64,000 nucleotides of DNA, from positions 51,516,458 to 51,580,457 of the forward strand of contig CM040126.1 of the NCBI GenBank assembly GCA_022559845.1, read 5' to 3'. The position numbers and the translations under genes are program-made. Under the pieces are notes generated by a model. It was not told the origin of the DNA. It ran no database searches and was given only the letters and a program-made list of their open reading frames with translations. How positions within the stretch are numbered: the first letter of the stretch is position 1; every line of letters begins with the position of its first letter. This document shows positions 12,127-25,725 of this stretch, piece by piece. The DNA comes from Amorphophallus konjac (Eukaryota > Streptophyta > Magnoliopsida > Alismatales > Araceae).

Positions 12127-12925
12127 ATGCCTAATTCAACTTACATTCATGAGGATGTTCAACCTAGCACATCTTATGATCCTGAAATTTATAATTCTCA
12201 CCACAACTTTTCTAAAGGACCACGTCCTCACTCCTATGGTCTTGCCCGACCCATGGGCAATGTCCAATCTCATGGTCCCTTGAATCCTTCGCGAGCCACT
12301 ATTTCCCCAGGACCGTCTCCTCCACATGATGAGAAGGTCTCCCAAATCCTTCATGCATTAGACCATCTCACCCCTCAACAAATCCAAGCCCTTAAGACCA
12401 TTGTTGAGGGTGCATCTTCTCCTTCTCATCCTCCTTCCAATCCTTCATGGGTGATCCATCACCCACCTATTTCTATTCACACTCCCACTCGGGTGGCCCA
12501 TCACCCGCCTCCCTCTCCTACTCATCCTCCTTCTTGGGTGGTCCATCACCCGTCTTCTTCTATACATATTTCTCCACGGGTGATCTATCACACGCCTCCT
12601 TCTATTCCTCCTCCTTCACGGCCCCAAGGCCCACATGCTTCTTGTAATCTGGCCCATCCGGGTCCTTTTGTGAGTCAACCCCTCCAAGCACCACGGCCTT
12701 TACATCAAGCCGTCCCTCCAAGGCAATCATGCCAACCCTCTACTTCGCATGTAACTCCCCTCCAACGAACTCTTCTTGATAAATTCTCTTCAATGGAGGA
12801 ACAACTCAAGAGGGTCACAAGTATGCGGCTCGCTCCTCCTCCTCCTCCGCAAGTCAATCCTCTTCACGCCTTTATGAACAATATTACGAAGATGGAAAAA
12901 GATTGGAAGGATTGGAGAGGTCTTA
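12127..12925 (+). pseudogene. B2 gag N-terminal region
   Basis: The ATG at 12127 opens a frame with a Pro/Ser/His-rich N terminus that includes a four-fold HHPP-type repeat at about residues 100-165, a segment LHALDHLTPQQIQALKTIVEG, and the LLDKFSSMEEQLKRV / NPLHAFMNNITKMEKDW block also seen in B1. C's gag has the analogous MMAQLDPAQLQAIYQAM and LLDKWAAMQQQLDFL. Identity with B1 stops at about 12925 (position 4129 in B1), after which tandem repeats begin. The frame stays open to 13323 only through translated repeats. No gag core domain, zinc knuckle or pol follows. Whether the repeats are part of B2 or a later insertion is unresolved. Confidence 0.55.
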
Positions 12926-12934
12926 TGGCATCCA

Positions 12935-13760
12935 ACCACTTCAGTCACAACAGTGCCCTCGGCACCCGACTACCCAACCACTCCAGTCGCAACGGTGCCC
13001 CCAGCACCCAACTATCGGTCTCAGACATGCCGACTGCCAGGGTCTCACGGTGCCCATCCCCCTCAGTCACAACAGTGCATACGACACCCGACTACCCAGC
13101 TACTCCAGTCACATCGCGGCCCGCTGCACCCGACCGCTCAACCACTCGAGTCACAACGGTGCCTCCGGTACCTGACTGCCGAGTCCAGACGGTGCCAGGC
13201 TACTCTTGCCCCAACAACGGTCAACAACTTCAGTCTCATCGGTGCCAACGGCACCCGACTACCCAGCTACTCCAGCCACAACGGTGCCCCTGGCATCCGA
13301 CTACCAGTCTCAGATGCGCCTGACCACCAGGCTCTTTCGGCGCCCAGTTCCCTCAGCTACTCCAGTCACAACGGTGCCCTCGGCACCCGACTGCTAAGCG
13401 ACTCCAGTCACAACGGTGCCCATGGCACCCAACTACGCAGCTACTCCAGTCTCAATGGTGTCCCGCGACACCCGATCGCCGACACCCGACTGCCCAACTA
13501 CTCAGGTCACTACGGTGCCTACGACACCCGAATGTCCAACTACTCCAGCTACAACGGTGCCCACAACACCTGATTGCCCAGTCCCGACGACGCCCGGCTA
13601 CATCAGCCCCAGTAGCTCTCAGGCTCTCCAGTCTCAATGGTGTTTATGGCACCTGATCGTTCTAAGAGATGATGTCCAAGGTACCCAACTCTCCCAGTTT
13701 CAACGGCACCTGGTCGCCCCAATCACAGCGGTGCTTAGTGCACCCGACTAATCCAGTCAC
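12935..13760 (+). repeat. 42-bp tandem repeat array 1 (SHNGA type)
   Basis: About 18-20 degenerate 42-bp units, each with CTCCAGTCACAACGGTGCC followed by CACCCGACTACC. One frame reads a 14-residue repeat (SHNGALGTRL...). The most conserved part is a palindrome, for example GGTGCC-CTC-GGCACC at 13373-13387. The unit at 13457-13472 has GGTGTC/GACACC, a compensated change. Units decay towards 14000. Confidence 0.8.
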
Positions 13761-15489
13761 TACCGTGCCAACAGCACCCAACTACTCTAGTCAAAGTGAT
13801 GCCTACGGCCTTGACTGCTCCAGTTAAGCCGATGTCCATGGCACCCGGCAATTCCAAGCTCAACGGCTTTTGGTCGCTCCAGTCAAGGCGATACTCACAC
13901 CATCCGACCGCTGCAGTCTCAACAGCGCTCGGCCGCCCATGTCTCAACAGTGTCGTACCACTCCAGTCATAAGTGGTGCCCGCGCCATTCAGTTGCCTCG
14001 ATCTTAGCGATGCACAACTGCTCCACCACAACGGTGCCCATGACAGTCCAACTTCTCTGATCTCGACGCTGTCCCATATTGGGAATACATTATGATGCCC
14101 CTCGGGCGGCATCCTGCCGAGTCACAAGTCCTTTGACGGACACTATGTACAAATGTGGAAATACCCGCATAATAATGCAATGGCCTGGGGACCATCATGA
14201 ACGACAGAATTATCCCATGGCTTGTACACATATGTAATCGTGCTTTCACGCCCCATATAAATGCCCGTCATGGCATATAATTATGCAATCCAGCCAGGGA
14301 ATTGACCCCCATCCTTGCCAGCTACCTGTCTCAACTCCGTCCAACAGATTGCCGTTTGTCTCCCAGTCTGGTCCTAATTCCCCTACCTGGATAGACTCTA
14401 TACCTGAGCCAGGACCTACCTACTACTTGTTTTTCCAGTGTCAGTCGCTCCGTGCCCGAGCCAAAACATGACTACTCCCTGTCGGGCCAGTGTCTGTTGC
14501 TCCTCTGTCCGAGCCAATACCTCATTCTTATCAACCCAGAGTGCATACCTTCTCTAGTGTCCACGCTGGAACTAGTATCTCTGCCCCTAGTTATCCCTGC
14601 TGTGTTGCTGTTACCCTGTCACTATTGCATGGACTAAGCCCTCCCGACATCGCAGCTGCCAGGGTCCCTAACTCTTCTCTTCGACAATAGAAACAAAGGT
14701 GTTCGGGCTCCGCCCGATGTAAAATAAACACTGATTGCTTGCGATCGGTGGGGAAGACGGCCAGTACACGAGCTAGCACAATCGCCTACACTCGTACCAA
14801 CGGAACATCCTTCTCTCCACGTGGTGTACGATATTCCGTGCCCTCGTGTCGTGCCCTGGTGGCACATCCCCAGTTAAACACTTGGTTCCACAGGTGATTG
14901 TCGAGAAATCGATTGGCACGCCCACATTCCGTCTAGCCATCCCTGTCCCAGTCTTCCAGAACGATTAACCATACGCCATTTTGTCATGTGCGTTCCTATC
15001 GATCTTTTCACCCTCTTTTCAATACCCCCAGAATCCCTGCGTGCCAAGTCGAGCTATCACGGCCTTCCATAAAAGGCGAGTGTGTGTCATTGCCGCGAGG
15101 AAAAATAGAAGAGATTCCCCACGAGCAAAATAAAATGGCATGCCTGGTGGGATGTCTCCTACCTTTCTTCTCTCTGTCGAAGAAGAGTCATACCTGCCAA
15201 GTATATGCTGCAATGCCCTCGCCTTTTCTTATCAGAGAGGAAGAGGAGGGCCCCCGTCCAGGCTACAACATGCGACTGGTCAGCGTCAAGCGACCAACCT
15301 GTAAGGAGCAACTATAGCAACCAACCAGTGGCGATGGTGACCTATGGTCTATTCGTCATCGCCATCCACACTGGGCACGTATAGCTGGTGACGCCAATCA
15401 TGTTCGGCAACTCTACCTCGACCTTCGTCTCTCCCTGATCCTCGGAGGCCAGTCTAGTGACTGCCTATACAAGCCGTTGGCCCCTCTAC
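13761..15489 (+). other. Degraded repeat-derived sequence, no gene seen
   Basis: Decayed units of the 42-bp family can be followed to about 14050. The rest has no credible ORF, RNA gene or LTR end that I can recognise. A perfect short palindrome, CGGGC-TCC-GCCCG, occurs at about 14703-14715. Confidence 0.5.
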
Positions 15490-15924
15490 TCCTCCAGCAA
15501 CAAATACCCAAGCGGTCATTGACCCCTAGGTCCCCAGCTCCGCCAACACCCGACATGGGTCTCCAGCCTCCAGTTTCTAGTACAACATCACCCTTGACCC
15601 ATTCAAGCACCAAGCATTGGGTCCCTAGCGATGTTGATTCCCTACACGGACAACGAGATCCAGGTCCTTGGCACATCAACACCTGATACGGGTACTAAAC
15701 CATGGGTCTCTGCCATGCCGGCTTCAGCGTAAGCTTCCAGCCTCAGATACCAAGTGCAACACCGACAACGGCCTATGGAAGCATCGCGCCCAAGGATTTG
15801 GCCACATCAACCCCTAACACAGACACCAAGTCCCAGGACGTGGCCACCTCAACACCCAAGATGGGCTTCCAGCCCTGGGTCTCAGCTCCAGCAACACCGA
15901 AGATGGGCTTCCAGCCCTGGGTCT
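15490..15924 (+). repeat. 42-bp tandem repeat array 2, left part (NTQDG type)
   Basis: Units of about 42 bp with AACACCCAAGAYGGGC followed by CCAGCCCTGGGTC. The array is interrupted by element C at 15924/49374 and resumes beyond it in register: the left part ends in GGGTCT and the right part restarts with GGTCTCAGCTC. A translated frame gives a 14-residue repeat. The left part is more degenerate before 15820. Confidence 0.75.
15920..15924. repeat. Target-site duplication of element C, left copy
   Basis: ggtct immediately precedes the 5' LTR and is repeated exactly at 49374-49378 after the 3' LTR. A 5-bp duplication is usual for Ty3/gypsy integration. It proves that 15925-49373 is one insertion. 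Confidence 0.9.
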
Positions 15925-17660
15925 TGTTGACACCCGTTTTATGACCAATAAGTTGGGTCATCTCCTTGTTCATCCTACATGATGCTCCAAGTTGTTCCCT
16001 CTCATTGAGCCTTCTTGATCAGTTTGAGATTTATTTCATGGGTCTGATCCTCTTGGTTGAGTCTGGTTTCCTCGGCGCTTTCATTTGATGAAGCTTAGCA
16101 AGCTCTTATCATTTTTTATCCTTATTTGTCTCTAACGGTCCACTACATGGGCGTTACGTTCTTCTAACGCATGAGCCCTTGGCCGTTATATCTTGAGGAG
16201 TCCTACAGCTTGAGGCCTTTTTTCCAATGCTTATCCTTTTGCCTATCCGTTGATTCTAACGGTCTGTCGTGCGGCCATTATATCATTGTAACGTGTCTAC
16301 CCATGGCCATCACATTCATGCAGAGTCCAACTGTTTAAAACTTCTTCCCGTTGATCTTATCCCCTTGAGGATAAGGTTAGTGTGACGGTCTCCCCCTGAG
16401 GCGTTACATGCCTGTGACGGTCTATCGTGCAGCCGTTACATCCAACAGAGAGTCCTAGCTGGTCTGGTATTTTCTCTGCCACTCCGTGGTCAAATTGAGA
16501 GTTTGATCTTGTGATTTCTCTTCCAAATCTGATCCTCAGAACCTTCGATTTATTTTTATGGACTCTTGGGAGTATTATCTTCAAGAGTTTGCTAAGAGTT
16601 ATCCTCCTTTCTTGCTGGATTATCCTCTGCTCGACCGGAGAGTTGGAGGGTCTATAAATAGAACCCTTGACTTCATGGCGTAGAGAGGAGAAATCTGGAG
16701 TTTGCGTCGAAGTGCTGCCGCATTCTGGAGCCACATCCATCCAAGATGAGCTTGTTTCTACGTCCATCTGTATCGCAGTCAAGGGAGTACTTCGGTTTTG
16801 GGTTTTAAAGTTCATAGCTTGCATACTTGTGTTCCTCCCTTCCTCCTCTCATCATAGCATTTTCCCACTACTTTCTCCACGTTCTATCATCTGTTTTCAT
16901 CATCTCAACATCCTTCCCACGTTTTAAAATGCCCAAAGGGGTTAAAAACCAAACTTCCCCGGTATTCCCCTTTCCTTTTGAATGATCTTAAGTTCTTTGA
17001 TTATTGATACTACACTTGTTTGAAGGGCTAATTTGGGGTTGCTTTCTTGTGTTTCACGTTCTTTGGTAGGTTTACAGAGTTCATTAGATGAGGCCCAAGC
17101 TTTCTAGCCGGCTGGAAGGTTTGGAGTTCGAAGAATTCATAAGTTGATTTTGTAGGTTTTCTGACGGTCTTGGTCAGGCGCGTCAGGTTACTCTAACGGT
17201 TCATCGGGTGGCCGTCACACTCCTGTGACGCATAGGTGCTGGACCATTATATTCAACAGATCTGCAGATTTCATTGGTTTTTCTCTCTCCCGTGGGCGAG
17301 TATCTCATCCTCCTATTTCTAAGGTATTATTCAGGTCCTTGGCTTGTTTTATTACCTTAGTGGCGATCACGTTCCTTCCTTAGTATTGGGCATTAGTTTT
17401 CTCTCTCATATCTCTTATTTCCTTTGTTTGTTCAACCCACGTGGTGTGTTTTCATTTATTCCATTGCTCCACGCTCCGGCATGTGTTTTTTTTTCTATCT
17501 TTAGTTTAGTTTTGAGATAGCATCGCCCATGCTAGAGCTTGTTCTGATTGCCTAGGTTCATGGTCCACATGTTTATAGGTTGATTGAGATCATTGTGATT
17601 TGCTTATCATATTTATCATTTGTCACATCACAAATAAAAAAGGAAGCAAATAAATCAACA
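15925..17660 (+). repeat. 5' LTR of C
   Basis: Starts TGTTGACACCCG and ends AAATCAACA, so the ends form the inverted repeat TGTTGA/TCAACA. It pairs with 47635-49373. It contains about nine copies of the ACGGTC...GACCGT palindrome (16133-16442 and 17162-17252) and the promoter box at 16653. Confidence 0.9.
16653..16660 (+). promoter_or_regulatory. TATA box of C 5' LTR
   Basis: TATAAATA in GGGTCTATAAATAGAACCC, conserved at 48365-48372 in the 3' LTR. It lies about 0.73 kb into the LTR. Confidence 0.65.
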
Positions 17661-17670
17661 GATAATTTTT

Positions 17671-17688
17671 TGGCGATCACGGTGGGAC
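17671..17688 (+). other. Primer-binding site of C
   Basis: TGGCGATCACGGTGGGAC starts 10 nt after the LTR end. The leading TGG would pair with the CCA end of a tRNA. I cannot assign the tRNA with confidence; Tat and Athila elements often use tRNAs giving TGGCG sites. The first ten bases also occur inside the LTR at 17361. Confidence 0.6.
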
Positions 17689-18484
17689 AACTTGTGCCAA
17701 TCGTACTTTTTGATCTATGTTAAACATGTCATCATTTCCTTGTTTGGTTTTCCCCGGGTTTCGCTTTTATTTCCTTGCTGTTTCTGGTTCTCTGGCTCCT
17801 CTGACGGTCTCCTACCCCTGCGTTACACTGCTTCTGACGGTCTGGTCTTCGACCGTCACATGATTCTGATGCAGGTCCCCTATACCGTTACATACTCCAG
17901 ATAGGTACGCATCCCGAGGTGCATCTTAGTTCTGTAGTTTTTTTGGTGATATTCTTACTTGGGTGATATCTGCTCTCCTCCCTTATTATTCTACTTATTC
18001 ATATTCATTGTGTGCATACTTGTTTGCTAGATCTTAGGTTAGAATTTGCATGCACTCCGGTGCGCATAGGTTCAGGCATATTTTCATACATTAGATTACA
18101 TTTTCCTACCTTGGTGTGCGGACCTCTCATCTCCATATTCCTTGAGACCGACTAGAAAATCACACTAGGGACCTCCGTAAGACCCCGCGAGCCATGGATT
18201 CCCACACGGACGCCGGGCCGGTTGTACCTTTTCACCCCGTGTCTAGGATTGCATAAGTGAAGGAGTGATCACATTTTAGAGTCAAACCAAGCCTTACACC
18301 CTCTCCTATCAGAAACCTATTGTTGAGAGCACATCCTAATCAATCTACTAAAGTTTCAAAGGAGAAATCATAAGAATCTTGAGACATCATCCTAAGCAAC
18401 TTGGTTGACTTTGAGTGTCTTCATTACTTTTTCACTTGCATCTTTGATAGAAATCATTCAGGTTCGATTGCTTATTGTGTGATT

Positions 18485-18489
18485 GTTTG
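18485..18489. repeat. Target-site duplication of element D, left copy
   Basis: gtttg here equals gtttg at 28328-28332, directly after the other LTR of D. Confidence 0.9.
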
Positions 18490-21021
<2,532 letters not shown>

Positions 21022-21036
21022 AATCTCTCCCCCTTA
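21022..21036 (-). other. Polypurine tract of D
   Basis: TAAGGGGGAGAGATT on the minus strand abuts the 3' LTR. It is the plus-strand DNA primer site used in reverse transcription. Confidence 0.75.
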
Positions 21037-21069
21037 AATAAATTTCGTCCTCAAAATTTAAAGATTTAC

Positions 21070-21541
21070 TTAATACATACCGAATAGCCGTGGATATTTC
21101 TTCCTCATATCATCTTCCATCTCCCAAGTGGCTTCTTCTGTTGAGGTACTTTTCCACAATACCTTCACCAATGGAATTATCTTCGTTCTCAGCACTTGTT
21201 CCTTCCGATCGAGAATGCGAACTGGCTTTTCCTCATATATAAGATCCGGCTGAATTTCCAACTGTTCATGATCTATAACGTGTGATGAGTCTGGCATGTA
21301 TTTTCGTAACATGGACACATGGAATACATCATGAACTCTTGTCAATGATGGTGGTAAAGCCAGTTGGTATGCCACCTTTCCAATCCTTCTTAAGATTTCA
21401 AATGGTCCAACATACCTTGGACTGAGTTTACCTTTCTTGTCAAATCTCATTACTCCCCTAGTAGGCAAAACTTTCAGAAATACGTGATCCTCGACAGTAA
21501 ATTGTAGATCTCTCCTTCTTTGATCAGCATAACTTTTCTGC
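21070..21541 (-). pseudogene. D integrase C-terminus and chromodomain
   Basis: Frame shifted relative to the integrase core upstream (shift near 21540). It encodes an integrase C-terminal segment ([21 protein letters not shown], the GPF-type module; [13 protein letters not shown]) and then a chromodomain-like end ([37 protein letters not shown]) to the stop at 21070. Chromodomains direct integration to modified histones. Leu/Val and Trp positions of the fold are kept. The context and length fit Tekay/Del elements. Confidence 0.85.
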
Positions 21542-22513
21542 CTACTCTAAGCTGTAAGTAATCTTTTTTCTAATCAACTCAACATTTTCTACACAATCCT
21601 GTACAATCTGTGGCCCAATCAATCTCCGCTCACCAACCTCATCCCAACAAATAGGTGACCTACACGGTCTACCATATAACGCTTCATATGGTGCCAATCC
21701 TATGCTTGCATGATGGCTGTTATTATATGTAAATTCAATTAAGGTCAAATGTTCATCCCAACTGCCTTTCCAATCTAAACTGCACGTCCTCAACATGTCT
21801 TCTAATGTTTGAATGGTTCTTTCTGATTGTCCATCTGTTTGAGGGTGAAAAGCTGAGCTAAATTTCAATTGTGTTCCCAATGCTATCTGTAAACTCCTCC
21901 AAAATTTTGCTGTAAACCTTGCATCTCGATCTGAAATAATAGACACTGGCACACCATGAAGTCTCGCAATTTCTCTAATATACAAATTGGCTAAATCCTC
22001 TAATGATTGTGTTTTTGTGATTGCCAGAAAATGAGCTGACTTAGTAAGTTTGTCAACAATTACCCAAATAGAATCATATTTTCTCCTAGTCATTGGTAAT
22101 CCTATCACAAAATCCATAGTGATATGTTCTCATTTCCACTGTGGAATTTCCATCAACTGTAATGGTCCTGCTGGTCTTTGATGCTCTGCTTTTACTTGTT
22201 GACAAGTAAGACATTTGCTGACAAAAGCTGCTATATATTTCTTCATGTCAATCCACCAAAACTGTCTTTTCATGTTTTTGTACATTTTTGTAATGCCTGG
22301 GTGAATAGAATATAGTGATTTATGTGCCTCAGTTAATAGGTCTTTCTTTATTTCTTCATTCCGAGGTACACACAATCTTCCCTGAAACTTGATTGCCCCG
22401 TCTGCACTTTGAGTAAAACTCGGTGTGCCAATAAATTTTTGTAATTGCTGATCATTCAGTTTTGCTTGCACAATTCGCTCAACCATTGCAGACTGAATAG
22501 TTAGTTGGGCCAA
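21542..22513 (-). pseudogene. D integrase core
   Basis: Zinc-binding N terminus (HPGITKMYKNMK ... CLTCQQVKAEHQ) followed by the catalytic core with three acidic sites: Asp in SIWVIVDKLTKSAHF, Asp in SIISDRDARFTAKFW, and Glu in HPQTDGQSERTIQTLE. All three are present. In-frame TGA at 22130 falls where relatives have Trp (TGG), and TAG at 21542 ends the frame before the C-terminal part. Integrase inserts element cDNA in the nucleus. The same reading frame continues from the RT/RNase H region, as expected for one polyprotein. Confidence 0.9.
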
Positions 22514-22528
22514 AAATAAATTCTTACC

Positions 22529-23938
22529 TTAGCATACTGGAGAATACTCCACTACATCAGATGTCATTCTCCAAGTTTGGCGCAACTGTATTGCCATTAG
22601 CCTCTTCCTGCTGAGTGCATCTGCTACCACATTTACTTTTCCTGGGTGGTAATTCAAGGTGAAATCATAATCCTTCAAAAATTCAATCCACTGTCTTTGC
22701 CTTAAATTTAATTCTTTCTGAGAGAAAATATATTTTAAACTCTGATGGTCTGTAAAAACTTCAAACTGCTCACCATACAAATAATGTTGCTAAATTTTTA
22801 AAGCATGCACCACTGTCGCCAACTCCAAATCATGTGTTGGATAATTCATCTCATGATTCTTTAACTGTCTGGATGCATAAGCTGCTACTTTACCATTCTG
22901 CATCAGGACACATCCCAGTCCTTTTCTAGAGGCATCTGTATATATCACAAATCCTCCTGACCCACAAGGTAAAGTAAGCACTGGGGCTGTAGTTAATCTT
23001 ATTTTTAATTCCTGAAAACTTATTTCACATTTATCTGACCATTCAAAAGGAACCCCTTTCCTAGTCAATTTTATCATAGGAGCTGCAATAGAAGAAAAAC
23101 CTTCAATAAACCTGCGATAGTAACCCGCAAGACCCAAAAAGCTCATAATCTCACTAACATTCTTCGGCCTTTCCCAATGCAAAACTGCCTCAACTTTAGC
23201 TGGATCAACAGACACTCCATCTTCAGAAATGATATGCCCTAAGAATTGGACCTTACTCAACCAGAATTCACATTTACTGAATTTCGCATAGAGTTGATGT
23301 TTCCTTAAAGTTTCCAACACAATTCTCAAATGTTCTTGATGAGTTTCAATAGTAGGAGAATAGATCAACACATCATCAATAAACACCACTACAAATGTGT
23401 CCAGATATGGTTGAAAAACTCTATTCATCAAATCCATAAATGCTGCTGGTGCATTAGTTAACCCAAATGGCATAACCAAAAATTCATAATGTCCATATCG
23501 TGTTCTGAAAGCAGTTTTTGAGATATCTTCTTCTCTTATCCTTAGTTGATGGTATCCAGATCTGAGATCAATCTTTGAAAATACTGTGGCAGTTCGTAGC
23601 TGATCAAATAAATCATCAATCCTTGGCAAATGGTACTTATTCTTAATGGTCACTTGATTCAATTTCCTATAATCAATACATAATCTAAGCGACCCATCTT
23701 TCTTTCTAACAAATAGAACAGGTGCGCCCCAAGGGGATACACTTGGTCGAATAAATCCCTTATCTAGCAATTCTTGCAATTGTTTCTTCAATTCTGCCAA
23801 TTCGGCTGGTGCCATTCTGTAGGGAGGGATGGAAATGGGTAAAATACCCGGTGAGAGCTCAATGGTGAACTCCACCTCTCGGTGTGGTGGTAAACCCGAA
23901 AGTTCATCGGGGAATACATCTGGAAATTCTCTGACCAC
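22529..23938 (-). pseudogene. D reverse transcriptase and RNase H
   Basis: [86 protein letters not shown] and the active-site box FIDDVLIYS (Asp pair at 23372-23377). RNase [36 protein letters not shown] and [14 protein letters not shown] at 22790 replaces the Trp expected after HALKI, and TAA at 22529 ends the frame. Stops apart, all catalytic residues I would look for are present. The product copies element RNA to DNA in cytoplasmic particles. Confidence 0.92.
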
Positions 23939-23957
23939 ATCGATATCCGAGGGAGCT

Positions 23958-24556
23958 TTCTAATTTTCATTAGAAGGAATAGCCATTACACTAGTCAAAT
24001 AACCTTGACATCCACTTCTAAATAATTTCAAAGCTTTAAGTGCTGAAACTAATATTTTTCTAGAACGGTGCCTTGGACATTGATAGTGAAATGTCTGCTC
24101 CCCAGGTTTTTGAAAAATTACTTTCTTTCCATAACAATCTAGAATGGTAAAATTTGTATCTAACCAATCCATTCCCAAGATGACATCAAAATCAGTCATT
24201 TCCAACAGATACACACATGCTGGCATAATCCTCCCCTGAATCACCACATCAATGGTAGGAATAACAGAAGTCGTTCTAGCTATCTCCCCAGTTGGTGTAT
24301 TAATGGACATCTCATCAGTGTTCACAATTTGTTTATCTTTCAATAATTCAGTAAATCTCAGAGAAATAAAAGAATGTGTAGCACCCGAATCAAATAAAAC
24401 TTTTGCATGCATATCATCGATAAGAAGAATACCTTCAGCTACTGCATTGACATCTCGGGTGTCTTCCCTTGTTAGTGCATATACTCTGGCTTGAACTCTC
24501 CGCTGCTGTTGTGGTTCCTGATCCTGTCTTGGCCTTGTGGGACAATCCCTTATCAT
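23958..24556 (-). pseudogene. D aspartic protease
   Basis: Active-site motif DSGATHSF (DSGA at 24380-24391), downstream VILGMDWL, and the link to RT ([13 protein letters not shown]) in the same frame after a TAG at 23958-23960 (a CAG-to-TAG type change). The protease cleaves the gag-pol polyprotein. Length and spacing from RT are normal for chromoviruses. Confidence 0.85.
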
Positions 24557-25574
24557 ATGCCCTGTCTGACCACATGAAAAATATTTACCTGCAACTCGTC
24601 AACATTCATTACCTCTATGCTGCATCCCGCACTATTGACAAGCTGGCATATTATCTCTCCTAACTGGTTGAACTCTCTCTGGAAAAGTCATCTTTGGCTT
24701 CTTATCTTTCCTCACAATTGAACCAAGATTACCCCTTTTTGTAATATCCCTTTGTCTTTCTACTAAGAATTTCTCATATTCAGTTTCTGCAATAAAAGCA
24801 GTCCTCAAAGCTGCTGCCATAGTCTGAGGCTCAAGGATTGTAACTCTACTTCTAATGTTGCTTCTCAAACCTCTAACAAATTTCTTCACCCTTCTAAGCT
24901 CATCAGAACAAATATGAGGAACATAATTTTCTAATTCAGTAAATTTTACTTCATAATCGGCAACTGACATACCTCCTTGAGTCAAATTTAAAAATTCTAC
25001 TTCTTTCCTATCCTTCACATGCTGAGGTAAATTTTTTTGCATGAAACACATCAAGAAATTCATTCCAGCCAATCTCCGTCTCTCTATTTCTGAAAGTGGT
25101 TCTAAGTGTAAACCTCCACCACTCGTCCGCACGGTCCTTCAATATAAATGTAGCTAATATCACCTTATCATGCTCTGCACATCTAATGGCCGTGAAAATC
25201 TTCTCAATCTCTCTCACCCAATTTTCCACAATCTCCGGGTGACTCTCCCCCTTAAAAGGAGGAGGACTCATATGTCTGAATTTCTCCATTAGGGTAGCGC
25301 CTGCTGCCTTATTCGGTTGTTCTTGCACACGGGTTTGTAACTAGGCTTGCATCATTGCATGAGTTTGGGCTTGTAACTGCATAGTCTGCACTAACCCTTG
25401 AAAAGCTTGTGTGAAGCCTCCTAAATCTGGCACACCCTGAATAGGTAACGCACCTTGCCCACCGGAAGCAAGCTCGCCATGAATTGTTTCCCCGACAACC
25501 CCTTGTGATGTTCCATTTGAGGGCGCAGACTCCTCGGGAGAAGTATTAACCTCAACCCTATCACTCCCTGCCAT
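24557..25574 (-). pseudogene. D gag with zinc knuckles
   Basis: ATG at 25574, Ala/Gly-rich N terminus, then the gag core (PPPFKGESHPEIVENWVREIEKIF, ADEWWRF, GWNEFLDVF). The frame shifts within a run of seven A (minus strand; T run 25032-25038) and continues as LNLTQGGMSVADYEVKFTELENY and LRSNIRSRVTIL. Two zinc-knuckle-like motifs follow at about 24640-24560. The first contains a TAG at its second variable position. The second has Tyr in place of the first Cys (KYFSCGQTGHMIRDC). Further stops are TAG at 25341 and TGA at about 24599. Gag forms the particle and binds the RNA. Confidence 0.85.
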
Positions 25575-25708
25575 CTCCTGCGAGGGAGAACTAATCCGAA
25601 TTAGTATGATTCTAGGTTTGACATCAAATTCTAAAATAAATTCCTACGATCTTCTGGTATGGTATATAAATTCAGATGGCTGCAAATAATTTTAAGCCTC
25701 ACAACCTT

Positions 25709-25720
25709 GCTCTGATACCA
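25709..25720 (-). other. Primer-binding site of D
   Basis: TGGTATCAGAGC on the minus strand, five nt from the 5' LTR end, exactly the initiator-methionine tRNA site. Confidence 0.9.
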
Positions 25721-25725
25721 CTCTC

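Larger units (their letters stand above)
17661..18489 (+). other. C leader before gag, split by element D
   Basis: Untranslated leader. It holds three palindrome copies (17800-17890). The block 18121-18260 (CCTCTCATCTCC, CCCGCGAGCC...GGTTGTACCTTTTCACC) has a counterpart in B at about 11745-11900. No long frame. D is inserted after 18489, and the leader or gag start resumes at 28333. Confidence 0.6.

Noticed and set aside
16357..16824. 155-codon minus-strand ORF in the C 5' LTR, also present in the 3' LTR (48069-48536)
   Set aside because: It exists twice because the LTR is duplicated. Differences between copies are mostly amino-acid changing, it spans the TATA region, and it has no recognisable domain.
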